Shown here: one piece after another, positions 1 through 6,257 of the stretch
Position numbering within the stretch: position 1 is the first letter of the stretch
Layout: each line of letters starts with the position of its first letter
NCBI GenBank assembly: GCA_934162615.1
Contig: CAKPJK010000037.1
Coordinates: forward strand, 1 to 11,737
Direction: 5' to 3'
DNA: 11,737 nt
Origin: an uncultured Clostridia bacterium
GTDB lineage: Bacteria; Bacillota; Clostridia; TANB77; CAG-508
Position numbers and translations under genes: made by a program
The notes under the pieces: model-generated
What the model was told of the DNA's origin: nothing
The model's input: only the letters and a program-made list of their open reading frames with translations
Databases searched by the model: none

Positions 1-37
1 AAATGTTATACTTCTTGAATATGTGATACTTAATTAA

Positions 38-80
38 GTAAAGAGCCATTATCAATGACAAAATGATAATGGCTCTTTAC
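38..80. terminator. Perfect 16-bp inverted repeat, probable hairpin terminator
   Basis: The arm GTAAAGAGCCATTATC (38-53) is matched exactly by its reverse complement at 65-80 across an 11-base loop. The hairpin begins right after an in-frame TAA (35-37) that could end a plus-strand gene lying left of the window. No real T-run follows on either strand, so it is an atypical intrinsic terminator. It could also be a transcript-stabilising or processing hairpin. The fold is certain from the sequence; the role is inferred. Confidence 0.55.
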
Positions 81-130
81 TATGATATAATTATAAATAA
101 ATTAAAAATTTTATAATTTTATGTCAAATA

Positions 131-159
131 TTGTTTTTTAAGGCTAAATGTAATATAAT
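131..159 (+). promoter_or_regulatory. Sigma-A-type promoter for the membrane protein gene at 226
   Basis: TTGTTT (131-136) and TATAAT (154-159) are separated by exactly 17 bases. Transcription would start near 166, giving a leader of about 60 bases. A second TATAAT lies at 172-177 but has no good -35 partner. The start is predicted, not measured. Confidence 0.6.
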
Positions 160-187
160 AATTGTAGTTTCTATAATTTAGAATAAA

Positions 188-200
188 AAATCAATCTGTC
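188..200. repeat. Left arm of 13-bp inverted repeat flanking the membrane protein gene
   Basis: AAATCAATCTGTC is the exact reverse complement of GACAGATTGATTT at 786-798. The arm lies in the predicted 5' untranslated leader, between the promoter and the ribosome binding site. No target-site duplication was found outside the arms. Confidence 0.7.
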
Positions 201-225
201 ATCAAATTAAGAAAGGGTGAACTTT

Positions 226-780
226 ATGAAAAAGACATTATTTAAAATTTTAGGAACTCTGTTGACAATCGTGGTATTCATCATCACTCAGTATCACATT
301 CGGAGATATTACAATATTGATCCGAGAATTTGGTTCTTTGTAGTATTTGGTATTTCCCTTGTTGGCTTTTGTGTTATTTTTGGTATTTTCTACTCCGAAA
401 TTAAAAGTATGAGAGAGTATTTTGAAACTCATTCATTTTTTGAATTCGTATCAGAGATTGCTGAAAAAACAAAGCCGATTACAAAAAAGGTAAAGCCTAT
501 GACTGAAAAGATAGTGAATAGCTTTTTGTATAACCTAATAAGCTTTATCACTACGCTAGTTGCTTGTACTGGAATTATGTATAATTTATTCTTCCATGAT
601 GATTTTATGGGAAGAACAACAGTGTATGTAATTTTCCTCGTTATAATAGCATTGGAAGGATTAATTAGACTAATAAAAGCAACAGTTATCGAAAAAGAAA
701 AGCGTTCTAAAGAATTTATGTATGCAGGAATGTGGGTTTTCATATTCTTAACAAATTTTTTAGAATTTGTATGTATCTGA
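226..780 (+). CDS. Multi-pass membrane protein, unknown function
   Basis: This 184-residue protein is dominated by hydrophobic helices. About five membrane segments can be seen, near residues 5-22, 36-57, 100-124, 133-152 and 164-184. A charged, lysine-rich stretch (about 58-98), probably exposed in the cytoplasm, separates the second and third. No catalytic motif or family signature was recognised. The ATG at 226 is preferred over the in-frame GTG at 217, because GAAAGGGTGA (211-220) is then a ribosome binding site at normal distance, whereas the GTG lies inside that site. The gene has its own promoter and a downstream hairpin, so it appears monocistronic. A 13-bp inverted repeat lies just outside it on both sides. 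It is probably a real gene, given the strong signals and the TGA stop beside a terminator. Function is unknown; it could be a transporter-like or sensor membrane protein. Confidence 0.8.
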   Translation: MKKTLFKILGTLLTIVVFIITQYHIRRYYNIDPRIWFFVVFGISLVGFCVIFGIFYSEIKSMREYFETHSFFEFVSEIAEKTKPITKKVKPMTEKIVNSFLYNLISFITTLVACTGIMYNLFFHDDFMGRTTVYVIFLVIIALEGLIRLIKATVIEKEKRSKEFMYAGMWVFIFLTNFLEFVCI

Positions 781-785
781 AGTCA

Positions 786-798
786 GACAGATTGATTT
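786..798. repeat. Right arm of 13-bp inverted repeat flanking the membrane protein gene
   Basis: GACAGATTGATTT starts six bases after the stop codon and pairs perfectly with 188-200. It lies between the stop and the terminator hairpin, so both arms would be on the same transcript. Confidence 0.7.
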
Positions 799-800
799 CT

Positions 801-836
801 CAGAAGAGTTTGTTACTTCTCTGTGTTTTTTATTTA
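801..836 (+). terminator. Rho-independent terminator after the membrane protein gene
   Basis: An 8-bp stem, CAGAAGAG (801-808) against CTTCTCTG (816-823), has one mismatch, one G-T pair and a 7-base loop. TGTTTTTTATTT follows. The stem is modest, but the T-run and its position 20 bases after the stop fit an intrinsic terminator. Confidence 0.6.
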
Positions 837-896
837 CTAGATTTACCAATTTTTGCACTTACATAATTTTATGCTATTAGCAACAATGCATACTAT

Positions 897-925
897 TTGA
901 AAAACATATTAATTTGTAGTATAAT
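897..925 (+). promoter_or_regulatory. Sigma-A-type promoter for the lipase-like gene
   Basis: TTGAAA (897-902), a 17-base spacer and a perfect TATAAT (920-925) form the best promoter match in the window. Transcription would begin near 932, leaving a leader of about 50 bases that carries the ribosome binding site AAGGAGG at 971-977. Confidence 0.75.
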
Positions 926-984
926 ATAAACAATCCAATTTTAAAATACAAAACAACTATTGCAAATGCAAAGGAGGAACTTAG

Positions 985-1770
985 ATGAAAAAATTTGTTT
1001 TAAACAATGAAATCATGGATGAAATTGTATATAAAACTGAAAATGTTGTTATACAAAAAATCCAAGAAGGAAAAAACCGGAAAAGATGCTATATTATTGG
1101 CAATGGACATTCATTAAATATAGATGCCAACAATATGGTTACTAATCATGATCCAGGTATGCAGGAATTTGAACCTAAAATAAGTAAAGATTCTGCTGTT
1201 TATGCATTTTACTTTACTTTTGAATGTTCAGGATTAGAAGAATCTAGCAAAGAAATTGCTGATTTTGTTAATAACTTATCAAAAAATTATGAGCAGATTT
1301 TTTTAGTTGGTCATTCAAAATGTGGTTTATGCTTATATAATGCAAGTCATTACTGTAAAAAAGAGATTACACTGGTAACTATTTCAACACCATTTGATGG
1401 TACTATTATTGCAGATAAGAAAACTGTTGAAAAAAGGTTAAAATCACGAATACTAAAAAAGATTTACAATGTGATTTTTAGTGATCACAATGTAGACAAG
1501 GACATTATACCAAATTCACAGTTTATCCAAAATATGCAAAATGCTACTTATAAAGAACATATAAATATAACATCTTCATTAAAAAACGTATTTAGCTGTA
1601 AAGATATTATGGATTTGTTATTATTTATTTGGGACAAAACTATGCGAATCAATGGTGATGGTTTAGTTCCACTTAATTCCCAAAAAACAGACAGTACACG
1701 GACAATCAATATGATTTGTTCTCACGCAAATTCTTTAAGAAAGGGACTCAAAATCGTAGAAAAATTATAA
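985..1770 (+). CDS. Lipase/esterase-like alpha/beta hydrolase
   Basis: This 261-residue protein has the pattern of a lipase-like alpha/beta hydrolase. The nucleophile elbow is GHSKCG (109-114, Ser111) after the hydrophobic strand QIFLV. The segment TISTPFDGT (132-140) resembles the TISTPHRGT element of bacterial triacylglycerol lipases. NGDGLVP (223-229) offers Asp225, and SH (246-247) offers His247, in the usual order Ser-Asp-His. The early strand CYIIGNGHS (35-43) sits where the oxyanion-hole HG motif normally lies. No signal peptide or membrane helix is seen, so the protein is probably cytoplasmic or exported by a route that needs none. The start is fixed by AAGGAGG seven bases upstream. 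The 106-residue gene follows after 74 bases with no terminator between, so the two are probably co-transcribed. Hydrolase fold: likely. Substrate: unknown. Confidence 0.75.
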   Translation: MKKFVLNNEIMDEIVYKTENVVIQKIQEGKNRKRCYIIGNGHSLNIDANNMVTNHDPGMQEFEPKISKDSAVYAFYFTFECSGLEESSKEIADFVNNLSKNYEQIFLVGHSKCGLCLYNASHYCKKEITLVTISTPFDGTIIADKKTVEKRLKSRILKKIYNVIFSDHNVDKDIIPNSQFIQNMQNATYKEHINITSSLKNVFSCKDIMDLLLFIWDKTMRINGDGLVPLNSQKTDSTRTINMICSHANSLRKGLKIVEKL

Positions 1771-1844
1771 AACAAATTAGAACATCTTAAAAGTGATTTA
1801 GGTCAGCTCACTAAAAAATTATCAATTTATGAAAGGAGTTTTTT

Positions 1845-2165
1845 ATGTTTAAATTTAAAAAACGGATAAAAGAACCTGACTATACCTGCAACGGAAAAAA
1901 AGTTTATATGATGCAATATTATCCTTTAGGATTTCTTATAGAAAATCAAAAAGGAGATTGGAATAAGTTAGTTAATTTTTTAAATAACAATACCATAAAA
2001 ATATATTGTACATATAATAGCCTTGACAATTTTGCAAATAACACACTAGCTATAGGTCACATTGATGATTTTATTAATTATGTGTCGCAATTCTGTAAAG
2101 AACATCCTTCTGATATTTATTGTTTAAATGAAGCTGGTGACCTTACTCTTGTAGAATTCGAATAA
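1845..2165 (+). CDS. Small protein of unknown function, partner of the lipase-like gene
   Basis: This 106-residue protein matches no family I recognise. It has a basic start (FKFKKRIK), a mixed middle with aromatic residues, and a C-terminal half with acidic patches that ends LTLVEFE. There is no signal peptide and no clear membrane helix. It contains four cysteines, at about residues 15, 54, 84 and 94. A ribosome binding site, AAAGGAG (1832-1838), lies six bases before the ATG. It has no evident promoter of its own and is 74 bases downstream of the lipase-like gene, so it is probably the second gene of that unit. A clear hairpin terminator begins 11 bases after its stop. Possible roles include an accessory or immunity-type protein for the hydrolase, but that is guesswork from position alone. 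Confidence 0.7.
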   Translation: MFKFKKRIKEPDYTCNGKKVYMMQYYPLGFLIENQKGDWNKLVNFLNNNTIKIYCTYNSLDNFANNTLAIGHIDDFINYVSQFCKEHPSDIYCLNEAGDLTLVEFE

Positions 2166-2176
2166 TGACCACTAAC

Positions 2177-2204
2177 AAAACTCTCGCTTTTTTGCGGGAG
2201 TTTT
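2177..2204. terminator. Bidirectional terminator between converging genes
   Basis: AAAACTCTCGC (2177-2187) pairs with GCGGGAGTTTT (2194-2204) around a six-T loop, with one G-T pair. The T-rich end of each arm gives a short U-tract in either direction. It ends the plus-strand lipase unit and the minus-strand C39 peptidase gene, whose stop is 20 bases away. Confidence 0.8.
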
Positions 2205-2224
2205 ATATTGTAAACAGCTTTCTT

Positions 2225-3781
2225 TTACTTGTAATTTCTAACATTTATATACGCAACCCTCCCAGTCTGTCTAACCCTGATTTTATCTACATATGAATTT
2301 ACATGTTCTAAAACAATAACAGTAGTATTTTCTTTATATTGATACTGATATCCACTCAAATTAGCCTTAGAATACAAAACACAATTTTTAGTTTTCTTAA
2401 TTATTCCAGCATAACTATCCAAAGTATTTAAATAATTATTTTTATTTATATATGCTATCCTTCCAGTCATATTAGCTCTAACTTTATCAACATTTTCTGA
2501 AACATTTTCAATTATTGTAACAGTTGTATTTGCCTTATAATTATATCTATACCCTGTCAAATTCGAATTACTATATAAAATACTTGCCCTAGCCAATTTT
2601 CTTGTTTGTCCAGAAGTTCCTACTACACTACTATTTCCAATATTTGTACTTGTATAATTTAGAGATATCCATCCCCTATCCGTTTTTCCAAAGCCATTTG
2701 ATTCAGCCAAAATTTTAACAATTGTTCCTTTTGCATATCCACCAACTCTTGGATATGATGTACCTGCTCCTGCTCTAATATTCAAGCCACTATTTGCAGT
2801 TATTCTTACTTGATAATTTACTTTTGATATTCCCACATTTGCATTATTTGAAGGAATATTATTTTCATTTACATTTGTTTTATCATTTTTAAAGCAGAAA
2901 AACTTTTTATAATTTGCATATTGTCTAAAATCTTGAAGTGATACATATGTTGTATTTCCTTTTACAATCGCTTTACCTCTTCTACTTGCAACATCATATT
3001 TTCCATTATATAAGTATGAATCATATATTTTTATATAATTCCCTTCAAGTCCAACCAAAACAACAAAATGTCCTCCATATGTAAATAGACCCTGATTACA
3101 ACTTGCTATTATATAATGATTGTCTTTTAATTTGGCGATTGCGTCGTCTAATTTGTAGTATTCACTATATCCAATATCAAACACATCAGCGGTCCATTTA
3201 AATGCACTCCAGTATGTTCCCTGGTTTGATGAACGATATCCGTATTTCATGTATAAATCTGCCATCTGGTCTGGTGTTATATTACCTTTTATGCTAGATA
3301 CTACCATTGCTGCGGCTGCTGGTCCACATCCTGATGTTCCTATTGTTTGTGCTGTATTCCCTACACTTGAATATATTTTATATTTCCATCTATTGTCTAA
3401 TTGTGAATAATATGTTAATCCTGCATATTCTCCTAATTGAACATTTGGTGCTTTTTCTGCTCCATTGTATGCTACTATTCCTTGCTCTTCAAAACCTTCT
3501 GCTTCTGTTTCTTGGACTTCAACAGTCTGCTCGTCTTCTTCTGTTAGTATTGGAATTTCAGTGCTAGATTTATTTGATTTGATTTCGTCATTTACTGTGT
3601 TTGCACTATCATTTGCCAAATTTTCATCATTTATATTTTCAACATTTTGAATGTTGTTTTCTATTATATTATTTTGATTTTTTTGTCCACCTTGTAAATT
3701 ACATTGTGATAATATCACAAATAAAATAAGTATTAGAACTATTCCCTCTAATACTATTAATTTTTTACGTTCCTTGTTCAT
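2225..3781 (-). CDS. Membrane-anchored C39-like cysteine peptidase with SH3 domain and C-terminal repeats
   Basis: This 518-residue surface protein has several parts. Residues 8-26 form an N-terminal membrane anchor or signal. Residues 28-115 are an Asn/Glu-rich low-complexity linker. About 120-295 is a Peptidase_C39_2-like domain. Its expected catalytic residues are visible: Gln127 (YYSQLD), Cys152 (GTSGCGP), His238 (GGHFVV) and Asp254 (IYDSY). About 323-376 is a bacterial SH3 domain (LNIRAGAGTSYPRVG), which in this family usually binds cell wall. Residues 397-450 and 464-517 are two copies of one repeat with a 67-residue period. The stretch LSQC (24-27) resembles a lipobox, but Gln before Cys is atypical, so an uncleaved anchor is more likely. 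The likely place of action is the outer face of the membrane, on peptide or wall substrates; the actual substrate is unknown. The site AAGGGGG (3790-3796) supports the start. Confidence 0.85.
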   Translation of the reverse strand: MNKERKKLIVLEGIVLILILFVILSQCNLQGGQKNQNNIIENNIQNVENINDENLANDSANTVNDEIKSNKSSTEIPILTEEDEQTVEVQETEAEGFEEQGIVAYNGAEKAPNVQLGEYAGLTYYSQLDNRWKYKIYSSVGNTAQTIGTSGCGPAAAAMVVSSIKGNITPDQMADLYMKYGYRSSNQGTYWSAFKWTADVFDIGYSEYYKLDDAIAKLKDNHYIIASCNQGLFTYGGHFVVLVGLEGNYIKIYDSYLYNGKYDVASRRGKAIVKGNTTYVSLQDFRQYANYKKFFCFKNDKTNVNENNIPSNNANVGISKVNYQVRITANSGLNIRAGAGTSYPRVGGYAKGTIVKILAESNGFGKTDRGWISLNYTSTNIGNSSVVGTSGQTRKLARASILYSNSNLTGYRYNYKANTTVTIIENVSENVDKVRANMTGRIAYINKNNYLNTLDSYAGIIKKTKNCVLYSKANLSGYQYQYKENTTVIVLEHVNSYVDKIRVRQTGRVAYINVRNYK

Positions 3782-3799
3782 AGCAATGTCCCCCTTGTT

Positions 3800-3847
3800 T
3801 TTAGTACTTATTTAATCATTATTCTACTTTTGTTTGATTTAGTACTT
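3800..3847. repeat. Two 10-bp direct repeats with palindromic core upstream of the peptidase gene
   Basis: TTTAGTACTT occurs at 3800-3809 and again at 3838-3847, a 38-base period, both within the 83-base gap upstream of the C39 peptidase gene. The core AGTACT is palindromic. No convincing promoter was found in the gap. The pair could be a regulator-binding site; this is inferred only from position and symmetry. Confidence 0.4.
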
Positions 3848-3864
3848 TTGGGAGATTCATATTT

Positions 3865-4059
3865 TTACTTACATAAAAAATACATTGCTATTCCGCCAAC
3901 TATTGCTATTATAAATCCTATTATTTTTAGCCCTGCAGAGCCTTCGTTTTGGTCTCCAAATCCAAAGAATTTTTTTGTTATGATTCTCGCATCATATATT
4001 AGTGTTATTCCAAATAATATTAATATCATCATTATTAATCTCATTATTATATTTAACAT
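3865..4059 (-). CDS. Small two-helix membrane protein
   Basis: This peptide of about 64 residues has hydrophobic helices near residues 2-20 and 44-62. They are joined by a loop containing YDARIITKKFFGFGDQNEG. The loop is unusually specific for such a small protein, which argues for a conserved gene rather than a chance reading frame. The start at 4059 is chosen because AAAAGGA (4071-4077) lies 11 bases before it. The in-frame ATG at 4071 would overlap that site, but would give a 68-residue protein and cannot be excluded. The gene lies 83 bases upstream of the C39 peptidase gene on the same strand and might share its transcript. The function is unknown. Confidence 0.7.
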   Translation of the reverse strand: MLNIIMRLIMMILILFGITLIYDARIITKKFFGFGDQNEGSAGLKIIGFIIAIVGGIAMYFLCK

Positions 4060-4093
4060 TTTTATCGACATCCTTTTATTTTTTTATACATTT

Positions 4094-4122
4094 ATATTAA
4101 TATTTTTTTGTAAAAAAGTCAA
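4094..4122 (-). promoter_or_regulatory. Probable promoter for the small membrane protein
   Basis: On the minus strand TTGACT (4117-4122) and TAATAT (4094-4099) are 17 bases apart. The -35 box lies at the T-run of the terminator of the preceding gene, so the two signals are packed end to end. The -10 box matches the consensus at only four of six positions. Confidence 0.45.
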
Positions 4123-4148
4123 GAAAAAATGGAGCATTACGCTCCATT
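4122..4148 (-). terminator. Rho-independent terminator after the 123-residue gene
   Basis: On the minus strand AATGGAGC (4148-4141), a 5-base loop and GCTCCATT (4135-4128) form a perfect 8-bp stem followed directly by a T-run. It lies 10 bases past the stop codon of the gene at 4159. Confidence 0.85.
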
Positions 4149-4158
4149 CTTTCTCTTC

Positions 4159-4530
4159 TTAGTCTTCTAATGAATTCTCAAGTAATTCCTCAAAAATTTC
4201 TTTTGAATACATCTTAACTAGATTTGCTACAGGATGGCCATTGTTGAAAACCTCTTTTGGAATATCATATTTTCCGAAAAGGTGATCTTCTAAATCAATT
4301 TCCATTTCATTTAAAAAATCTTCTCCATTTCTTCTCATGTATCCTGGAATAACTTTTTCCATGTACTCCTGACAATCAGAGGCCATTTCATTGATTTTCT
4401 CTTCCGGATGTTCAAGTTTGCGTGTTATAAAATATACCAACGCTTTACTTGTCTTTACACCTAATGCCATTTTTAATGGCTCAATTTTGTCCTGTGCTAA
4501 TTCCTGATACATCATCTTGTTATTTTCCAT
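4159..4530 (-). CDS. Small acidic protein of unknown function
   Basis: This 123-residue soluble protein has no family I recognise. It is rich in Glu and Asp and largely helical in appearance: residues 1-70 alternate charged and hydrophobic positions, and the end (IFEELLENSLED) is acidic. There is no signal peptide, membrane helix or metal-binding cysteine pair. The stretch VIPGYMRRNGEDFLNEM (65-81) might be the most conserved part. It has its own good promoter, an AAGGAG ribosome binding site eight bases before the ATG, and a strong terminator, so it is a well-signalled single-gene unit. The gene is divergent from the carboxypeptidase gene. The signals make it a real gene; function cannot be assigned. 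Confidence 0.8.
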   Translation of the reverse strand: MENNKMMYQELAQDKIEPLKMALGVKTSKALVYFITRKLEHPEEKINEMASDCQEYMEKVIPGYMRRNGEDFLNEMEIDLEDHLFGKYDIPKEVFNNGHPVANLVKMYSKEIFEELLENSLED

Positions 4531-4612
4531 TGTTGTCTCTCCTTTTTCCTTTGTGTTTCTCCATTCGGAGATTGTTTTTATTAGTTACAAACGTATCTTT
4601 GACGCTACCTAT

Positions 4613-4641
4613 ATTATATCACAATTTACATAAAATTGCAA
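4613..4641 (-). promoter_or_regulatory. Sigma-A-type promoter for the 123-residue gene
   Basis: On the minus strand TTGCAA (4641-4636), a 17-base spacer and a perfect TATAAT (4618-4613) are present. Transcription would start near 4606, giving a leader of about 75 bases. The leader contains a small hairpin at 4558-4571 (TCTCC, loop GAAT, GGAGA). No equally good promoter was found for the plus-strand carboxypeptidase gene in the same gap. Confidence 0.75.
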
Positions 4642-4784
4642 ATTAGATTTTATAAAATATTAATTATCTTTTATAACAAGCATATCATACTTTATAAACT
4701 ATTTACTTTATCTAAAATCAAAAAGATATTCTAAAAAAATAAACACAACATATATTTATACAAAAACAAAACGGAGGTAAAAAA

Positions 4785-6092
4785 GTGAAAAAAACAATAA
4801 CAACATTTATATTAATCATAGTGTGCTTAACACCAATATCATTAGGCTATGATACAACAAGTTCATACATATGGAGTACAGATATGGAAACATCAACAGT
4901 CTCCTCTTCTATCACCTCAAATACAAATAGTAACAATTCCATTTCCACAAATGAAACTTTCAATAACATATCACCCTCAAACACAGTAGAAACTAATTCA
5001 CAAGTAGAAGATACTAACTCTTTAAACTTAGAAAGTGGAGCGGCCATATTAATTGAACAATCAACAGGTCAAGTTCTATACTCTCACAACGCACATGAAC
5101 AATTACGTCCCGCTTCTGTTACAAAAGTAATGAGCATTTTATTAATAATGGAACAAATTGATAGCGGTAACCTATCTTACACAGACACGGTAAGTTGTTC
5201 AGAAAATGCACGTTCTATGGGTGGTTCTCAAATTTGGCTTGATCCAAGAGAAACTCTAACAGTTGATGAAATGTTAAAAGCAATATGTGTTGTTTCTGCA
5301 AATGACTGTGTAGTTGCAATGGCTGAACACATTGCAGGTTCTGAAGAAGCATTTGTTCAAATGATGAATGACAAAGCTAAAAAGCTTGGGATGAATGATA
5401 CAACATTTAAAAACTGTCACGGAATAGACGAAGATGGCCATGTTACATCTGCTTATGACATTGCTTTAATGTCTAGAGAACTTTTGACCAAACACCCTGA
5501 TATTACAAAATATACAACAATTTGGATGGATAGTTTAAGAGATGGAAAATCTCAACTTGCAAATACAAATAAATTGATAAAAACCTACAGAGGCATCACA
5601 GGCTTAAAAACTGGTTCTACATCACTTGCTTTATATAATTTATCTGCAAGTGCTACACGTGACGATTTGTCTCTTATTGCAGTAATAATGAAAGCTCCTT
5701 CTACAAAAGTTAGATTTGCAGAAGCACAAAAATTATTGGATTATGGATTTAATAAATTTTCATTTAAAAGTTTTGGAAATGGTGGCGATGTAATTCAAAC
5801 TGTTTCTGTCAATAAAGGTGTTAGAAATCATGTTGACGCTATATTGGAAAATTCTGCAGGTACCTTGATAGAAAAAGGCAAAGAAAATCAAGTTACACAA
5901 ACTGTTGAAATTAATGACAATATTGAGGCTCCTATAAAAAAAGGTGATGTTATTGGCAAAGTTGTATTTTCTTTAGATAATTCTGAAATTTCTTCTACTA
6001 ATTTGGTTGCTTCGTGTGATGTTGAAAAAATTACGTTGTTTACTATGGCTAAGAAAGTTATTTATAGTTGGGTTGATTTGTTAAGGAGTTAA
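4785..6092 (+). CDS. D-alanyl-D-alanine carboxypeptidase, DacF/PBP5 class (peptidase S11)
   Basis: This 435-residue low-molecular-weight penicillin-binding protein removes the terminal D-Ala from peptidoglycan pentapeptide side chains at the outer face of the membrane. All three active-site motifs are present: SVTK (111-114, nucleophile Ser111, Lys114), SAN (171-173) and KTG (275-277). Residues 1-20 are a signal peptide. Residues 22-80 are a Ser/Thr/Asn-rich linker, longer than in many relatives. The S11 domain runs from about 82 to 325. A PBP5 C-terminal beta domain follows to about 417, and the last 18 residues form an amphipathic membrane-binding helix. The start is a GTG at 4785, set by ACGGAGGT (4771-4778). 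Relatives include the DacF, DacA and DacB proteins of Firmicutes; I cannot tell which, so no symbol is given. It stands alone, with a terminator right after it. Confidence 0.95.
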   Translation: MKKTITTFILIIVCLTPISLGYDTTSSYIWSTDMETSTVSSSITSNTNSNNSISTNETFNNISPSNTVETNSQVEDTNSLNLESGAAILIEQSTGQVLYSHNAHEQLRPASVTKVMSILLIMEQIDSGNLSYTDTVSCSENARSMGGSQIWLDPRETLTVDEMLKAICVVSANDCVVAMAEHIAGSEEAFVQMMNDKAKKLGMNDTTFKNCHGIDEDGHVTSAYDIALMSRELLTKHPDITKYTTIWMDSLRDGKSQLANTNKLIKTYRGITGLKTGSTSLALYNLSASATRDDLSLIAVIMKAPSTKVRFAEAQKLLDYGFNKFSFKSFGNGGDVIQTVSVNKGVRNHVDAILENSAGTLIEKGKENQVTQTVEINDNIEAPIKKGDVIGKVVFSLDNSEISSTNLVASCDVEKITLFTMAKKVIYSWVDLLRS

Positions 6093-6097
6093 AAAAC

Positions 6098-6135
6098 AAA
6101 CGGAAAACTATTTATTTAGTTTCCCGTTTATTTTG
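6098..6135. terminator. Bidirectional terminator between the carboxypeptidase and the valS operon
   Basis: AAACGGAAAACTA (6098-6110) pairs with TAGTTTCCCGTTT (6117-6129) with one mismatch and a six-base loop. ATTTTG follows on the plus strand. On the minus strand GTTTGTTTTTTAA follows, a better T-run. It ends the plus-strand gene and probably the minus-strand operon, whose last gene stops at 6258. The remaining 120 bases to that gene hold no other recognised feature. Confidence 0.75.
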
Positions 6136-6257
6136 AGATTAAATTATTTTTAAAATCAAAAATGGAACATCTGCATATGCATTTATATTTTGCTGATTAT
6201 TTATGTATACAATACAAACTTTTAAACATTTAATCCAAGATTCGATAAAACAAAAGA

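Noticed and set aside
1..37. Possible C-terminal end of a plus-strand gene (frame ending TAA at 35-37, eleven codons)
   Set aside because: Only eleven codons are visible and another frame is also open for part of the stretch. The hairpin at 38 makes an upstream plus-strand gene plausible, but the fragment cannot be supported.
429..743. Minus-strand 104-codon frame inside the first membrane protein gene
   Set aside because: No ribosome binding site or promoter on the minus strand; it mirrors the hydrophobic codons of the real gene.
1792..1822. Weak hairpin (AGTGA against TCACT) between the hydrolase and the 106-residue gene
   Set aside because: Five base pairs, an 11-base loop and an A-run rather than a T-run after it; not a terminator on the plus strand.
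2225..3781. Reading the C39-like protein as a lipoprotein
   Set aside because: LSQC lacks the small residue normally required just before the lipobox cysteine.
3830..4162. Plus-strand 110-codon open frame rich in Ile and Phe
   Set aside because: It is the antisense of the small membrane protein gene, which has the better promoter, ribosome binding site and neighbouring signals; no ribosome binding site supports the plus frame.
4636..4665. Plus-strand promoter for the carboxypeptidase using the palindromic TTGCAA as its -35 box
   Set aside because: The candidate -10 boxes at 16-17 bases (TATTAA, ATTAAT) are poor. A sporulation-sigma promoter, as known for some dacF genes, was considered but no matching boxes were convincing.
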